Origin: Paragordius varius
Lineage: Eukaryota; Nematomorpha
DNA length: 64,000 nt
Assembly (NCBI GenBank): GCA_964247055.1
Contig: OZ176057.1
Coordinates: forward strand, 620,001-684,000
Reading direction: 5' to 3'
Below, one piece after another: positions 34,801 to 46,440 of this stretch. How positions within the stretch are numbered: position 1 is the stretch's first letter; each line of letters opens with the position of its first letter. The notes below the pieces were generated by a model that saw only the letters and a program-made list of their open reading frames with translations, had not been told where the DNA came from and searched no databases. Made by a program: the position numbers and the translations under genes.

Positions 34801-37800
34801 TATTACATTTTAAAATTTATAGTTTTTTACTATTTGTCTTAAATTATTGACTTTTTAGGATCTCTTCAATATAATCATTTCCAATCTATTTTCAAAATAA
34901 GTTATAGAACTTAGTAATTTAAATATAATTTTATTAAAAAAGCATTTTAATGATTGCTTACACACTGGAAATTCGCAACAGTAATGTATGGAAAAAACAA
35001 CAAAATATTAAATAAAACCAACAGTGTACAAGTTAAAAAAGAAAATAATTTTGTTTTTTCCTATACACAACTGTGTTGCAAATCGCTCAAAACTATAACT
35101 GTGAAATAGGCTACCATTAAAATGCATACTGTGAAGAATTTAAAAAACATTTTTTTAACAATTAATTAAATTTTTATTTTTTTATTATGAATTTGTCTTT
35201 TCTGTTCTTTAGTATAAACATTTCCAATCTGTATTGGAACGTATATTATCCAATGACATTTCCAATGAAATTTGCGAATTTTTGCAAGAGTTTATCGTTA
35301 AAATGGATATGACCAACATTGTTTTAGATATCCCACCGGTAAATTTTTTTATATATGGTTAAAAAATTGAATCGTAATATATATATTTATATATATATAT
35401 ATATGGACAATAGAAATTATGATAATATTAGTTATTTTAATTAAAAATATAGTTTGTTTTGTACAATTTTTAAAAATAAATTTATGGGGTTTTTATTTTA
35501 AGGCAGTGATATTAACATTGAATGCAAAGATTTGGCGGTTTGCAATCGTATATATTCTATATACAGTTCAAATGCATGAAATAAACTTTATCTTTTTGAA
35601 AATATAAAAATACCTATATTGTTTGTTTTATTTTTAAAAAATAAAATTTTGTTTAAAATTAACTTTATGCTGCAAAAATATAGACTATGCTATATAGAAA
35701 TAAATAATTCACCATGTTAATGATGAGTTATAATAGCCTAAGTAAAATAACTCTTTAGGGTGAAAATTAAAATTGTTTACGAAATTGTATATTATATGGG
35801 AATCAAAAAATAATATATTAGATTCACAAAAGAGTAAAAATTAATTATTATTTTCACAAATTTTGCTAGTTCTTTGTTAAAATTAGCAATATTCAGAAAA
35901 TTTGTTTAAGAAAAAGGAATTTTGTCGAAACATCGTATTATTTTATATTTAAAATTTCTCGCATGCTGCATTAATATCTCGAAGGGCCTTTTGCGGGTAG
36001 CATATTGGACATCGCGTATTTAAAACGATAATTGAATAAAGATTTGACCAATATGTGTTTGAAATTTGTTTTATGCCAAAAATTTATTTTTTTTCGTTAA
36101 ATGGGTGGTATAAATATTTGGTAAAGAATGGAAAAAACAAGAGCTCTATGGTATTAACAATAAATCATATTCATCAAAAAAGTATAAGAATTACCGTAAA
36201 GCTCTTGTTTTTTCCATTCTTTACTATACATACCCATTTACGAAAAAAATAAATTTTGATAAAATAAAGGATACAATTGAAATTTCAAAATACAGTAAAA
36301 ATTGAAATTATACGAAAATCAACCATACTTTTTCAAATATTATAAGCTATTTAGTTACGACAATTGTTAAATATATATATTGATGGTGTTAGTAATATAT
36401 ATCTCAAAAACTTTACCATGAGTTAAAATCAAGATTTAAAAATTATCATTAAAAAAAATTTGTCCGTTTATTTATACGTTTTGTCCTTTCGTATAATTTC
36501 GATTTTTACTGTATATTTTATTTATATAATTTGCATTAACTTTTAAATATATTTATCCTATGATATTTGAAAAAAAATGAACACAATAGATTTTAAAAGA
36601 TGAAAAAACTGGGCTGTTATACACGCAAGCGTATGGAAAACGTAAAACTGGATGGTCTTTTGCTAAACTCTATCAATTAGATTCTGTCAATTCGCCCGAA
36701 AAATTAAACCTATATATGACAAAACCCCAAGTAAAATTTTAATTTTATTATATTTCATTTGCAATTTAAGAGTGACCTTGAATATTTTAAGTTGGTCCTT
36801 GAACATTTTATCACCCTTAAACAATTCAAATTCACCCTTAAAATGTATGTTTTTTAAAATTACCAATATTTTTATATATTTTTATTAATAAAATAACACT
36901 GAAAAAATAAAAAATTCTTCCCTATAAATATTTCATATTAATAATGAGATATTAGTTTGAAAACACAAAATTTATTAGGGTATTAAATTGTTCGAGGGTG
37001 AATTTGAATTGTTTAAAGGTGAATTTGAATAGTAAATGGTATATATATTTCATTTTCATGAGGGACCTTAAACACTTCAAGCTGGTTCTTGAACATTTCA
37101 AGTGGTCCTTGAATTTTTTGGTTTTTTCAACATTTATATATTAAATCTTGCTTCATCTATTTTATCATTTTTCATAAACCGTATATCTTTTTTTGGTTAA
37201 TTAAAAAATTTTAACTTTTACTAATTAATTCTTGTAGCATTCATCTATTTATCCATTTTTTTAAACCTATTCCCCTTATTTAATATGAACAGTTAAATCA
37301 CCCATTAACTTTTGATCATTTATAAATCTTATATCTTTTTTATCTTAAAAAATATTTTTAAATATCTATAAGATTTTAACATGTAATTAAAAAATATTTT
37401 AGTCTCTTGGAATTAATATTTCCAATTTGTCATTATAAGTTAATATTTATTTTGTTTAATTGGAAAAAAATAGTTTGAAACGATAAAAGTGTTTTGAATT
37501 AAAAATATATAAAACCTAAGAAGTTGTTTTTTTATATATGCTAAAAAGCTCTATTATTTGGTTTCTGTTTGTTTGAAATTCATGTTATAACGTATCGATT
37601 TAATTTGCAAAATAACATATTGCAATAAAATTTTATGATTAAAATTATGAAATATGTAGTTGACCTTACAAATCCCAATAATTAGAGAATATCTTTATAA
37701 TATCAATGTTAACAAATGGTTTTACATAACATGAATAATATTAGTCGATGATTTTACTTTAATAATTTAATATGTAAAAATATTTTTTTATTAATATTTT

Positions 37801-38684
37801 TACCGAATTGAAATTATATGTTGAAATATATCATTTTAGGTGACCATTAACATTAACCGTGATTTATCCTATTTTCCAAATTTGTCCCAAAGGTATGTGT
37901 AGTTTTTTTTTATCTTTTTTATTTTTAAAAAATTTAATTTAACTATCCATTTATAGAGAGTATATTAGTTTTAATAAAACTTTGTTCATGATACTCTAAT
38001 TTAAAACTCAAAGTAAGGAGCATTAATTTAAATCCTAAAATTTATTTTTTCACATTTTTTTGAATTTTATTAGTTTAGGTATATTATCAAGTTAAAATTC
38101 TTTTAAATCAAAAGTCTATACAGCCATTTTTTCTTATTGTTTAATTTGAAATCTCTAAACAGACCTCACATATAAATTTAGTTGTTCAGTAGACTGAGCA
38201 TTAGATTAATATCGCTCAATACAACACCTATTTTTTTATCGAAAATTTTAAAGGTCTTTATATAAATCTTTCGTATATTTTTTCAGATATCCAACAATTA
38301 TGCTATTTTTGGGGTCATAATAAACCCCTGATATACCATTTACAATTCATCACCCTTGAACAATTCTAATTTACACTAAAAATAAATTATGAAATTCTGT
38401 TTAAACTCACCATTAAAATTTAATATATTTTTATGTCAAAGTTCATTATTTTAATTACATATAAAACTTTTTTTTAAAAAAATATAAAAAAGTATAGGTA
38501 AATTTTAATCTAAAACACAATTTATTTTAGGGTGAATTTGTATTGTTCAAAGGTGAATTTGAATTGTTCAAGGGTGATTTCAAATGTTTAAGAATAAATT
38601 ATGTAAATGTTTATAAATGATCCAATAAAATTATTGTTGCAAATGTTATCCTATTTTTGGAGATAATTTCCCCAAATTTAAAGT

Positions 38685-38748
<64 letters not shown>

Positions 38749-40332
38749 TTTATTTTTCCCTTGATGTTGATTGCGCCTTTTTAGGTCTCAAATCATATTA
38801 CCGCTAACTTTTTGGGGTTCTGAACAACCGGATATTTTGTGTCGATATGCCATTGATCTTAGAGTTCAAAACCGCGGACCTATATGGCAAATGAATCCAG
38901 GACTAACTACTCAAGCGGGTGCGGCCAGATTAGCGGTTGCACGAGCCTTGAGCGGGTTTTTAAGTCCGGTCCAAATAGAAAAAATGAGATTAGGTAAAAT
39001 ATTTTAAAGAATATTTGTTTTTAAATACCAAAATAGAGAAAAACTACTTAAAGTTTTTGTTTTTCACGCTTAATAAAAGGTTTTCTGGGTTTAGAATGAT
39101 AAAGGTAAGGATATATTTACTTAATATGCGTTACAGGCAATTTTATGGAACTTTTATGTGATTCTTACGTTTTTTAAGTATCCGTTTCAAATCGAAAAAA
39201 TGAGATTGGGTAGGTAGAATATTTAGGAGAGAACACTTTTATGTGTTTTACATAATACGTAGAATGAATTTGGAGAAAAAGTTATTTTAAAGTTTTTGAA
39301 CAATAAAATATATATTTACCCATACGGGTATCCCAAATATAATTGTTAAGCTCGCGCTAAATTGAAAAAAATGAGATTAGGTATTTAACAGAACATTATT
39401 TTTAAGTGCTCTTGAACCAAAATAGAGTAAAACTACTTAAAGTTGTTGTTTTTGACGTTTAATAAAAGGTTTTGTGGGTTAAAAATGATAAAAGATAAGG
39501 GTTATACTTAATGCGTTTTACAGACAAAGAACACTTATAACTTTGAAAGGTACACTTGAAACAGAGATAAAGGGAAAACTGTTTATATAACATAAAAAAT
39601 TATTTCTATATTATGTGATAACGGATTTCGAGTTTTATCTGTTCTAAAGTAATTTTGTAAATTAATTTTCAATATCTATAATTCTTTTAACAACTCCGCC
39701 TTCGCTTTTTGTTTTAATTTTTTTTGAAACATATAACAAAAATTAAAATTTTAAAAATAATCACAAAAATTATATATATTTAAAGAAACAATATTTTTGT
39801 TGTTATATATTTTAATCATTAATTACAAATGAAAAATAAATTGAGTGCATATTACTAATTAGCATTTCTATTCTTCAAATACTAAAATTCGAAAAAATTT
39901 CTTTTATTTAAGAAAAATATGACATAGTCTTTTGGGTTTTTTACTCTATATTTGAAGATATTTTAATTTTTACTATAATTATATTTTTATAATTCATATA
40001 TATTAAAGCTGGTCTCCTGTCTTATGATGTCCGAACCAGAGAACGTAAGAAACCTGGGCAAAAGGGTGCACGCGCTAAATTTAAATGGTAACTTATATTT
40101 TTTGTTTTGATTATATTTTATCAACGATTAAACATTTTTCACATTAAATCTCGTTGTCAGATAGCATACATATATAGCAAAAAGCATTATTGTTGGTGAG
40201 CAATACAAAATAAATTTAAAACTAATAATATTTCTATTTGCTATGTTTCTGCTATCCGGCAAGAATTAATTATTTATATTGTATTTATAATTTTAAATTT
40301 TGATATGTTTGTTGTTTAGGCGAAAGCGTTAA
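31034..40332 (+). CDS. mitochondrial ribosomal protein uS9m (MRPS9), 13 exons
   Basis: Component of the mitoribosomal small subunit. Its C-terminal tail reaches toward the tRNA sites in the bacterial homologue. Exons: 31034-31175, 31286-31389, 32009-32071, 32427-32457, 32715-32794, 33928-34028, 34481-34559, 35213-35338, 36590-36730, 37840-37892, 38785-38993, 40009-40087, 40320-40332. All introns are GT-AG and phases fit, giving 406 codons plus stop. Family landmarks in order: EIGKRHLANIMG, DALAYLLPSGLFSHKARPQM, MGRPLDTFFYTRKP, YGKRKTG, LSYFPN, GLTTQAGAARLAVARAL, RERKKPGQKGARAKFKW and the basic end RKR. The human protein is about 396 residues, so these exons cover nearly all of it. The initiating exon with the mitochondrial presequence is not settled. 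Introns run from 110 to about 1250 bp and are extremely AT-rich, hosting MITEs and hairpins. Confidence 0.95.
31787..31830. repeat. (TA)n microsatellite in uS9m intron
   Basis: About 20 TA dinucleotides in the intron between exons 31286-31389 and 32009-32071. Confidence 0.9.
33111..33416. mobile_element. palindromic-repeat MITE, CACCC subtype, in uS9m intron
   Basis: Begins TATACCATTTACAATTCAAATTC and ends with its reverse complement before GGATATA. Internal units carry CCCTTAAACAATTCAAATTCA on the left and the complement on the right. It is the same architecture as 21144-21876 but with CACCC/GGGTG spacers instead of GTCC/GGAC. Confidence 0.8.
33483..33561. repeat. perfect 23-bp hairpin in uS9m intron
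   Basis: The left arm 33483-33505 (CAACAGTAGTGTATGGAAAA and onward) pairs exactly with the right arm 33539-33561, with a 33-base loop. Flanks extend the pairing imperfectly (TTGGCAAT against ATGCAAATTGCC). Probably a short fold-back MITE. Confidence 0.85.
33586..33893. mobile_element. ACAGTAAAAATTGA-type MITE in uS9m intron
   Basis: The left end ACAGTAAAAATTGATATT, then GGACAAAACGTAAAAATA and a CAAATATTTTTATTCAAAAG stretch, is mirrored on the right by ACGTTTTGTCC and AATTGCAATTTT. There is no ORF. It ends only about 35 bp before exon 33928. Confidence 0.8.
34976..35090. repeat. fold-back hairpin related to 33483
   Basis: CAACAGTAATGTATGGAAAA on the left and TTTTTCCTATACACAACTGT on the right, with a longer loop. 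It is an imperfect relative of the 33483-33561 hairpin, again intronic. Confidence 0.7.
35640..36013. mobile_element. hAT-like MITE remnant in uS9m intron
   Basis: The right part (AAATTTCTCGCATGCTGCA, AAGGGCC, GCGGGTAGCATATTGGACAT) matches the hAT-like element at 54805-55089, and the internal stretch near 35880 also matches. The left end is only suggested near 35640. Confidence 0.5.
36121..36224. repeat. perfect 25-bp hairpin in uS9m intron
   Basis: The left arm 36121-36145 (GTAAAGAATGGAAAAAACAA and onward) is exactly complementary to 36200-36224, with a 54-base loop. It shares a GGAAAAAAC/GTTTTTTCC core with the hairpins at 33483 and 34976. Confidence 0.85.
36291..36514. mobile_element. ACAGTAAAAATTGA-type MITE in uS9m intron
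   Basis: TACAGTAAAAATTGAAATTA on the left and its complement TAATTTCGATTTTTACTGTA on the right form ~20-bp terminal inverted repeats. GTTTTGTCC lies inside the right end. It ends about 75 bp before exon 36590. Confidence 0.85.
36765..37125. mobile_element. palindromic-repeat MITEs, nested or adjacent
   Basis: 36765-37044 has left units with both GGTCC and CACCC spacers and right units GGTGAATTTGAATTGTTTAA ending in TAAATGGTATATA. At 37057-37125 a separate run of GTCC-type units (TTGAACATTTCAAGTGGTCC) has no visible partner. The mixed spacers suggest one subtype inserted into or converted the other. Confidence 0.7.
38331..38612. mobile_element. palindromic-repeat MITE in uS9m intron
   Basis: TATACCATTTACAATTC at the left with CACCCTTGAACAATTC units. 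On the right AGGTGAATTTGAATTGTTCA units end in a decayed TATGTAAATG. Located 75 bp before an AT microsatellite and about 170 bp before exon 38785. Confidence 0.75.
38685..38742. repeat. (AT)n microsatellite before uS9m exon 11
   Basis: Nearly 30 uninterrupted AT dinucleotides about 45 bp upstream of the acceptor of exon 38785-38993. Confidence 0.9.
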
Positions 40333-40391
40333 ATTTGGTTTGTCGGACAAACATATGTGATGTGGAGGGATATCATCTTGCAGATTATGTT

Positions 40392-40397
40392 AATAAA
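40392..40397 (+). promoter_or_regulatory. candidate uS9m polyadenylation signal
   Basis: AATAAA occurs 60 bases after the uS9m stop codon and is followed by T-rich sequence. A MITE starts about 50 bases later. The motif is common in such AT-rich DNA, so this is only positional evidence. Confidence 0.4.
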
Positions 40398-40443
40398 TGG
40401 AATAATTTTTATTTTTATTTCGTTGCAGAGTAGATTTAGCGTT

Positions 40444-40733
40444 ATATACCATATACTTAAATTCACCCTTAAACAATTCAAATTATTATGTGTTTTCAAT
40501 ATAACTTTTTAATTAAATTATATAAAATATATCTTTATGACATGGTTTATTATTTTTTCAGTATTATTTTAAGCTAAAATAAAAGTTATTTGCAAATTTA
40601 TAAAAATATAGGTAATTTTTAATTTTAAAAAACATATTATTTATTTAAGAGTAGAATCTTTCAAGGGTAAATTTGAATTTTTCGAGGGTGAAATTGAATT
40701 GTTTAAGGGTGGATTCGAATTTTAAATTGTATA
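40444..40733. mobile_element. palindromic-repeat MITE downstream of uS9m
   Basis: Starts TATATACCATATACTTAAATTC with a CACCCTTAAACAATTC unit. Ends with GGGTGAAATTGAATTGTTTA, GGGTGGATTCGAATTTTAAA and TTGTATA. A decayed member of the CACCC subtype. Confidence 0.7.
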
Positions 40734-40734
40734 A

Positions 40735-41085
40735 ATAAAAAACTTTTTAAGGCAAATTATATGGTAAATAAAGTAAAGATAATGTAAGTAAAAGAATTAG
40801 TTTATAAGAGATAAAAATATATATTAAAAATGTTTTGTATTTTTTTTACGCATATAAATATTTTTTATGGTGCATGTTATAATGCAATTACTGGTTTTAA
40901 AATGAAGGATAATGTATTTCAAACCATTTGTATATTTATTGGGGTTGTTGACGGTAAAATTATGGATTTTGAATAAATATTATAACATAATATAACTCTA
41001 AAATTAAAAGTATTTTTTTTGCAATTATATCTGTATTCAATTAAAATCGAATAAAACATATGATTTGCCTAACTATTAATCATTT
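40735..41085. repeat. ~340-bp dispersed repeat, copy 1
   Basis: Collinear with 49020-49370 in direct orientation: ATGGTAAATA, then AAGATAATGTAAG, TTTTTTACGCATA, TACTGGTTTTAAAATGAAGG and TCGAATAAAACAT. No inverted ends were recognised and no ORF. Confidence 0.8.
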
Positions 41086-41087
41086 GT

Positions 41088-43145
41088 TTTAATCAGTTGT
41101 TTTAATTAATCAGCTGTTTAAATTAATCAGCTATTTTAATTAATCAGTGGTTTTGATTAAACATTTGTTTTAATTAATAAGAGTTGTTTTTATCAATCAG
41201 TTGTTATAAATAATTATTTGTTTTTTAATTAATCAGTTGTTTTATTTAATCAGTTGTTTTTTTTAATCATTTGTTTTAATAAATCATTTGTTTTAATAAA
41301 TCATTTGTTTTAATAATCAGTTGTAATTAATAATCAGCTGTAATTAATAATCAGTTGTAATTAATAATCAGTTGTAATTAATAATCAGTAATTAATAATC
41401 AGCTGTTTTAATTAATCAGCTGTTTTAATTAATCAGTGGTTTTAATTAATCAGTGGTTTTGGTTAATCAGTGGTTTTGGTTAATCAGTTGTTTTTTAATG
41501 AGTTGTTTCAATAATCACTGCTTTAATTAATCAGCTGCTTTAATTAATCAGTTGTTTTTATTAATCAGTATTAATCAGTTGTTTTAATTAATCAGTATTA
41601 ATCAGTTGTTTTAATTAATCAGTTGTTTTTATTAATAGGTTGTTTTAATTAATCAGTTGTTTTAATTAATCAGTTGCAATTAATAATCAGTTGTTTTAAT
41701 TAATCAGTTGTTTTAATTAATCAGTTGTTTTAATTAATCAGTTGTTTTTATAAATCAGTTAGTTAATTAATCAGTTGGTTTAAAACTCAGTTGAAATTAA
41801 TCAGTTGTTTTTATTAGTCAGTTGTTTTAATTAATCATTTGTTTTTATTAATCAGTTGCAATTAATCAGTTGTTTTAATAATAATTTGTTTTTATTAATC
41901 AATTGTTTTTATTAATCAATTGTTTTTATTAATCAGTTGTTTTTATTAATCAGTTGTTTTAATTAATCAGTTGTTTTAATTAATCATTTGTTTTAATTAA
42001 TCATTTGTTTTTGATAATCATTTGTTTTAATTAATAGGTTGTTTTTATTAATAGGTTGTTTTTATTAATAGGTTGTTTTAATTAATCAGTTGTTTTAATT
42101 AATCAGTTGTTTTAATTAATCAGTTGTTTTAATTAATCAGTTGTTTTTATTAATCAGTTGTTTTTATTAATCAGTTGTTTTTATTAATCATTTGTTTTTA
42201 TTAATCAGTTGTTTTTATTAATCATTTGTTTTTATTAATCATTTGTTTTTATTAATCATTTGTTTTAATTAATCATTTGTTTTAATCAGTTGTTTTAATA
42301 ATCAGTTGTTTTAATAATCAGTTGTTTTAATAATCAGTTGTTTTAATAATCAGTTGTTTTCAGTTGTTTTAATAATCAGTTGTTTTAATAATCAGTTGTT
42401 TTAATAATCAGTTGTAATTAATATTGTTTTAATTAATAAGTTGTTTTAATTAATCAGGTTTTAGGTAAACAGTTGTTTTAATTAAACAGTTGTTTTAATT
42501 TAACAGTTGTTTTAATTTAACAGTTGTTTCAATTTAACAGTTGTTTCAATTTAACAGTTGTTTCAATTAAACAGTTGTTTTAATTAAACAGTTTTTAATT
42601 AATCATTTGTTTTAATCAGTTGTTTTAATTAATCAGCTGTTTAAATTAATCAGCTATTTTAATTAATCAGTGGTTTTGATTAAACATTTGTTTTAATTAA
42701 TAAGAGTTGTTTTTATCAATCAGTTGTTATAAATAATTATTTGTTTTTTAATTAATCAGTTGTTTTATTTAATCAGTTGTTTTTTTTAATCATTTGTTTT
42801 AATAAATCATTTGTTTTAATAAATCATTTGTTTTAATAATCAGTTGTAATTAATAATCAGTTGTAATTAATAATCAGTTGTAATTAATAATCAGTTGTAA
42901 TTAATAATCAGTAATTAATAATCAGCTGTTTTAATTAATCAGCTGTTTTAATTAATCAGTGGTTTTAATTAATCAGTGGTTTTGGTTAATCAGTGGTTTT
43001 GGTTAATCAGTTGTTTTTTAATGAGTTGTTTCAATAATCACTGCTTTAATTAATCAGCTGCTTTAATTAATCAGTTGTTTTTATTAATCAGTATTAATCA
43101 ATTGTTTTAATTAATCAGTATTAATCAGTTGTTTTTATTAATCAA
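41088..43145. repeat. 2-kb 17-bp minisatellite with a higher-order duplication
   Basis: Head-to-tail variants of TTAATCAGTTGTTTTAA, about 120 units, with indel variants such as TTAATAATCAGTTGTAA. An ordered series of variants starting at about 41105 (CAGCTGTTTAAATTAATCAG) is repeated from about 42630, an offset near 1.52 kb, over about 500 bp. So at least one large internal duplication occurred. No coding potential. Confidence 0.95.
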
Positions 43146-43149
43146 CTGT

Positions 43150-45780
43150 TTTTAAAAAGTATCTAACGAGTCTTTTTTAAAAATATTCTAAAACCGGTTA
43201 AACAATTTTAAAGCCGCTAAAACTTTCTAAAAATCGCGAAAACTCTCTAAGAAGCGCTAAAACCTACTAAAAATCTCTAAAAACTTCTAATATAAGGTGA
43301 ATTTTCTTTTGAGATCAAAAAATGCGCTAAAATTCTCTAAAAATTTCTAAAATATTATTAAAAGCGCTATGTAAAATTTCTTAAAATTGTCTAAAAACCG
43401 CTAAAGCTCTCTAAAAAGCTTCAAGATTGTTTAAAAAGCGTAAATATTCTTTTTAAATCAAATATGCGCTAAATTCATTAAAAACCGCTACAATTGTCTA
43501 AAAAACGTAAATTTTTTAAATCATAAAATGCTCTTTACTCTTTGAAAACGGCAAACCTTTTTAAAAACTGCAAAATTGTTTTTCGGCAAACATATGCCAC
43601 CTTTTTTATATAAATTATTTTATTTTAACCAATTAGCCATTTGCAAATAGCGTATTTATAATTTTAATCTCATTGTAACACACTGTTTTTTTGTTTAGAA
43701 TGTGATGTCTTACAGAAGTACGCAGGACTTTCTTGGCCTACTGCCCAACAAAACTCATGTAGAAAATATCGGGAATGTTTCGGAATTGGGTAATTATTAT
43801 ATTATATTTTGTTGATTAGTTTTGAATTATTTAGTTAATAATTGTTTTGTTTTATGCATCGTTTATAAATCACTTTTATAATAATCAGCTGTTTTTATGT
43901 AATTAATTTTATATCTGTTTATCACTTGTTTTATAAATAATTGGTTTTATCTTATCAGTTGTTTTCAATTGTTTTTAGTTTTAAAAATTTTGGCTAACTT
44001 GATATATTTAAAGATAGATATTTTTTTTAAAAAGAATAATAGAAATAATAACTGTTATTTAAATTCAAAATTATCTATTGTTTAAACAAAAAAATTTACT
44101 TTATTCTCGAAACTTAGTAATTTAGCATTCCATCAATACATTTTTCTTTATTTCAATATAGAATGTGTTGCTTGTATAATTTGCTCACTAAAACGCGGAA
44201 ACGAAGCCTAATGAAAAAGCTCAACTGAATATTTTGAATAAATTTGGTAATTATTAAAACAGATTTAATCACAATTACCAACAATTTTTTCTCAAAAAAT
44301 ATTTTTTTTATTTAAACTGATTAGTTGTTTTTAATGCTTTTTTGCCGAGAATATGATTAATCCATTTTTTTATAACTTTGCAATTGATTTAAAAACAAAT
44401 TTATTATGAAACAGCTGGCTTAATTAAAGTCTGATTTTATAAAATCTAAAACAGTAAAATTTTCTTAAAATATGCTAATTTTAAGAGTTGACTCTAAAAA
44501 TGGCCAATTTCTTTAAAAAAAACAAAAACTGCTAAAACTCTCTCTTAAAATATTTTAAAAAACTGCTCTAAAATACAAAAAACTGTAAAATATTTTAAAT
44601 AGTAAAATTTTCTAATTTTTTAAATCCAAACAGTAAAATTTTCTTTTTTTAAAACAGTTTAAAAATGCTTTTTTTTAAAAAAAGCGCTTTAATTATCTAA
44701 ATGCTAATTTTTTTAAAAAAAATTGCTAAAATCATACAAAAAACCGCTATTTTATAAAATATGAGAAGATTTTCACTACAAAATTCTCTGAAAAACTGCA
44801 AAAATTTTCTTAAAAGCTACTGATTTAAAACAGTAAATTTTTTTAAAAGAATACAAAATTTTCTAAAAAACAGCTAAAATATTATAAAAACCGCTAAAAC
44901 TTTTTAATAACAGCTTAAACTATTGGTATTTTTTCATATTATATTTAAAAATCGCCAAAACAATAATTTTTATTCAAAAACCGCTGTTTATTAAAAACAT
45001 TGATTTTATATAAAAACCAATAAATTTTATAAAAAACCGCTAAATATAAAAGTTTATTATTAAAAATAGTTATTTATATAAAAAAACAGTTAATTTTTTT
45101 TTATTAAAAACACCGCTAAATTAAAATTTATTTTTATACCAAATTTTTATTAAAAAAACTTGTAATAGGACATTATCTTTAAACCATCAAATCTTTTTAC
45201 GTTAATCCTTGTAAAAAAACTACAAAATTTATTTAAAAAACCACAAATTTTTTAAACCTGCATTTTTAATAAAAGCATAAATCCTGTTAAAAATTACAAA
45301 CATTTTTAAAAACCACAATCTTTTTATAATCCGCTAAATTTTCTAACAACCCATTAAATATTATAAAACCGCCGTTATATATTAAAAAACAGCCAAATTT
45401 TTCTTAAAAACCTCTATTTTTTTTTAAAAAAGAATCACTATTTTATTATTAAAAAACCACTAAAATCCTTTCTAAAAGCCGTTAAGTTTCAAGGTTTATT
45501 TAAATAGCAAATTTTTATATATAACACAGTTAGCTCTTTATTAAATAATCGGTACTATACCAAAAAATTCCACTTGAAAAACTACTAACCTTTATTAGGA
45601 ATCTCCAAGGTTTTTTAAAAAACACAAAATTATTTTTTAATATCAGCAATTCTTGTAAAACCGGAATTTTTTATTAAAAAACCCCAAAAGTTTAGTTAAA
45701 ATTGGCTAAATTTTTTTTTAATTTACTGCTAATTTAAAAAATTTACTGATTTTTTTATTAAAATACCGTTTATGATTATA
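43150..45780. repeat. degenerate CCGCTAAAA minisatellite field
   Basis: Loose repeats around AAAAACCGCTAAAATTTTCT, spaced roughly 17-22 bp and drifting rightward into AAAACCACAAATTTTT and similar forms. It is interrupted at 43660-44260 by DNA that includes the candidate exons at 43699 and 44162. Confidence 0.75.
43699..44228 (+). other. candidate two-exon coding segment, unrecognised
   Basis: 43699-43789 is flanked by TTTGTTTAG and G|GTAATT and is open as CDVLQKYAGLSWPTAQQNSC plus KYRECFGI. It joins in phase to 44162-44228 (acceptor ATATAG), reading MCCLYNLLTKTRKRSLMKK and LN, then a stop. It is more GC-rich than its surroundings. Further possible 3' pieces are at 45851 and 46116. I recognise no family and chance is a real alternative. 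Confidence 0.25.
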
Positions 45781-45849
45781 TTCAGATGTTAGTATCATTT
45801 ATTATTATCACTCTTATATATTTTTCTTCATTTTATTAATTTATAAGCT

Positions 45850-46440
45850 GTTGTGTCCGACACAGAAATCGACGAAAAGTTTAACTTAGAATGAAAATCG
45901 TGTTTACATATATATTTACCCAATGTTAACTATTTTGAAAATAATTTAGGGTTTCTAGAAGCAGAAAGTTAAAACCGCATTTCAAAATATTTTTTTTAAA
46001 TATCTTTATTGTAGAATTGATTAATATTTAACATGTTTTATATATATGTTTCATTTAATATGTTTTCTATATCATTAAATTTAGTATTTATCTGTTTTTT
46101 CTATTTTATTGCTAGGAAACTGATCAAACAGCAAGTAGTCCGTCTAACCATTAAAGCAAAATATTCAAGTATTTATTTTTTTTCGTTATCTTGCAATCAT
46201 ATTTTTTGTTAAATATTTTAATAAGCTATCTAAAGATGGTACAAAAAACTATTTTGACGTGTGACTAGTTTATAATTTGTATGTAGCATACGCCTCCAGG
46301 AAAATATCTTTAGATCAGAATATTTTTAGATTTATAAACAGGATTTATTCTATTATATTATTTCTAATTTTAAAAACTTTAACAAATATAAGATATATCG
46401 TTAGATTACTTTTGATTGGTGTAAATGTAAAAAATGCGAT
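45850..46440. other. AT-rich DNA with weak exon-like pieces
   Basis: Pieces such as VVSDTEIDEKFNLE with a stop at about 45851-45893, and an AG followed by ETDQTASSPSNH and a stop at about 46116-46156, look like short terminal exons but have no supporting similarity. Nothing else seen. Confidence 0.25.

Noticed and set aside
41088-43145. CRISPR-like array
   Set aside because: Units are contiguous 17-bp repeats with no unique spacers, in an intron-bearing eukaryotic genome; it is a minisatellite.
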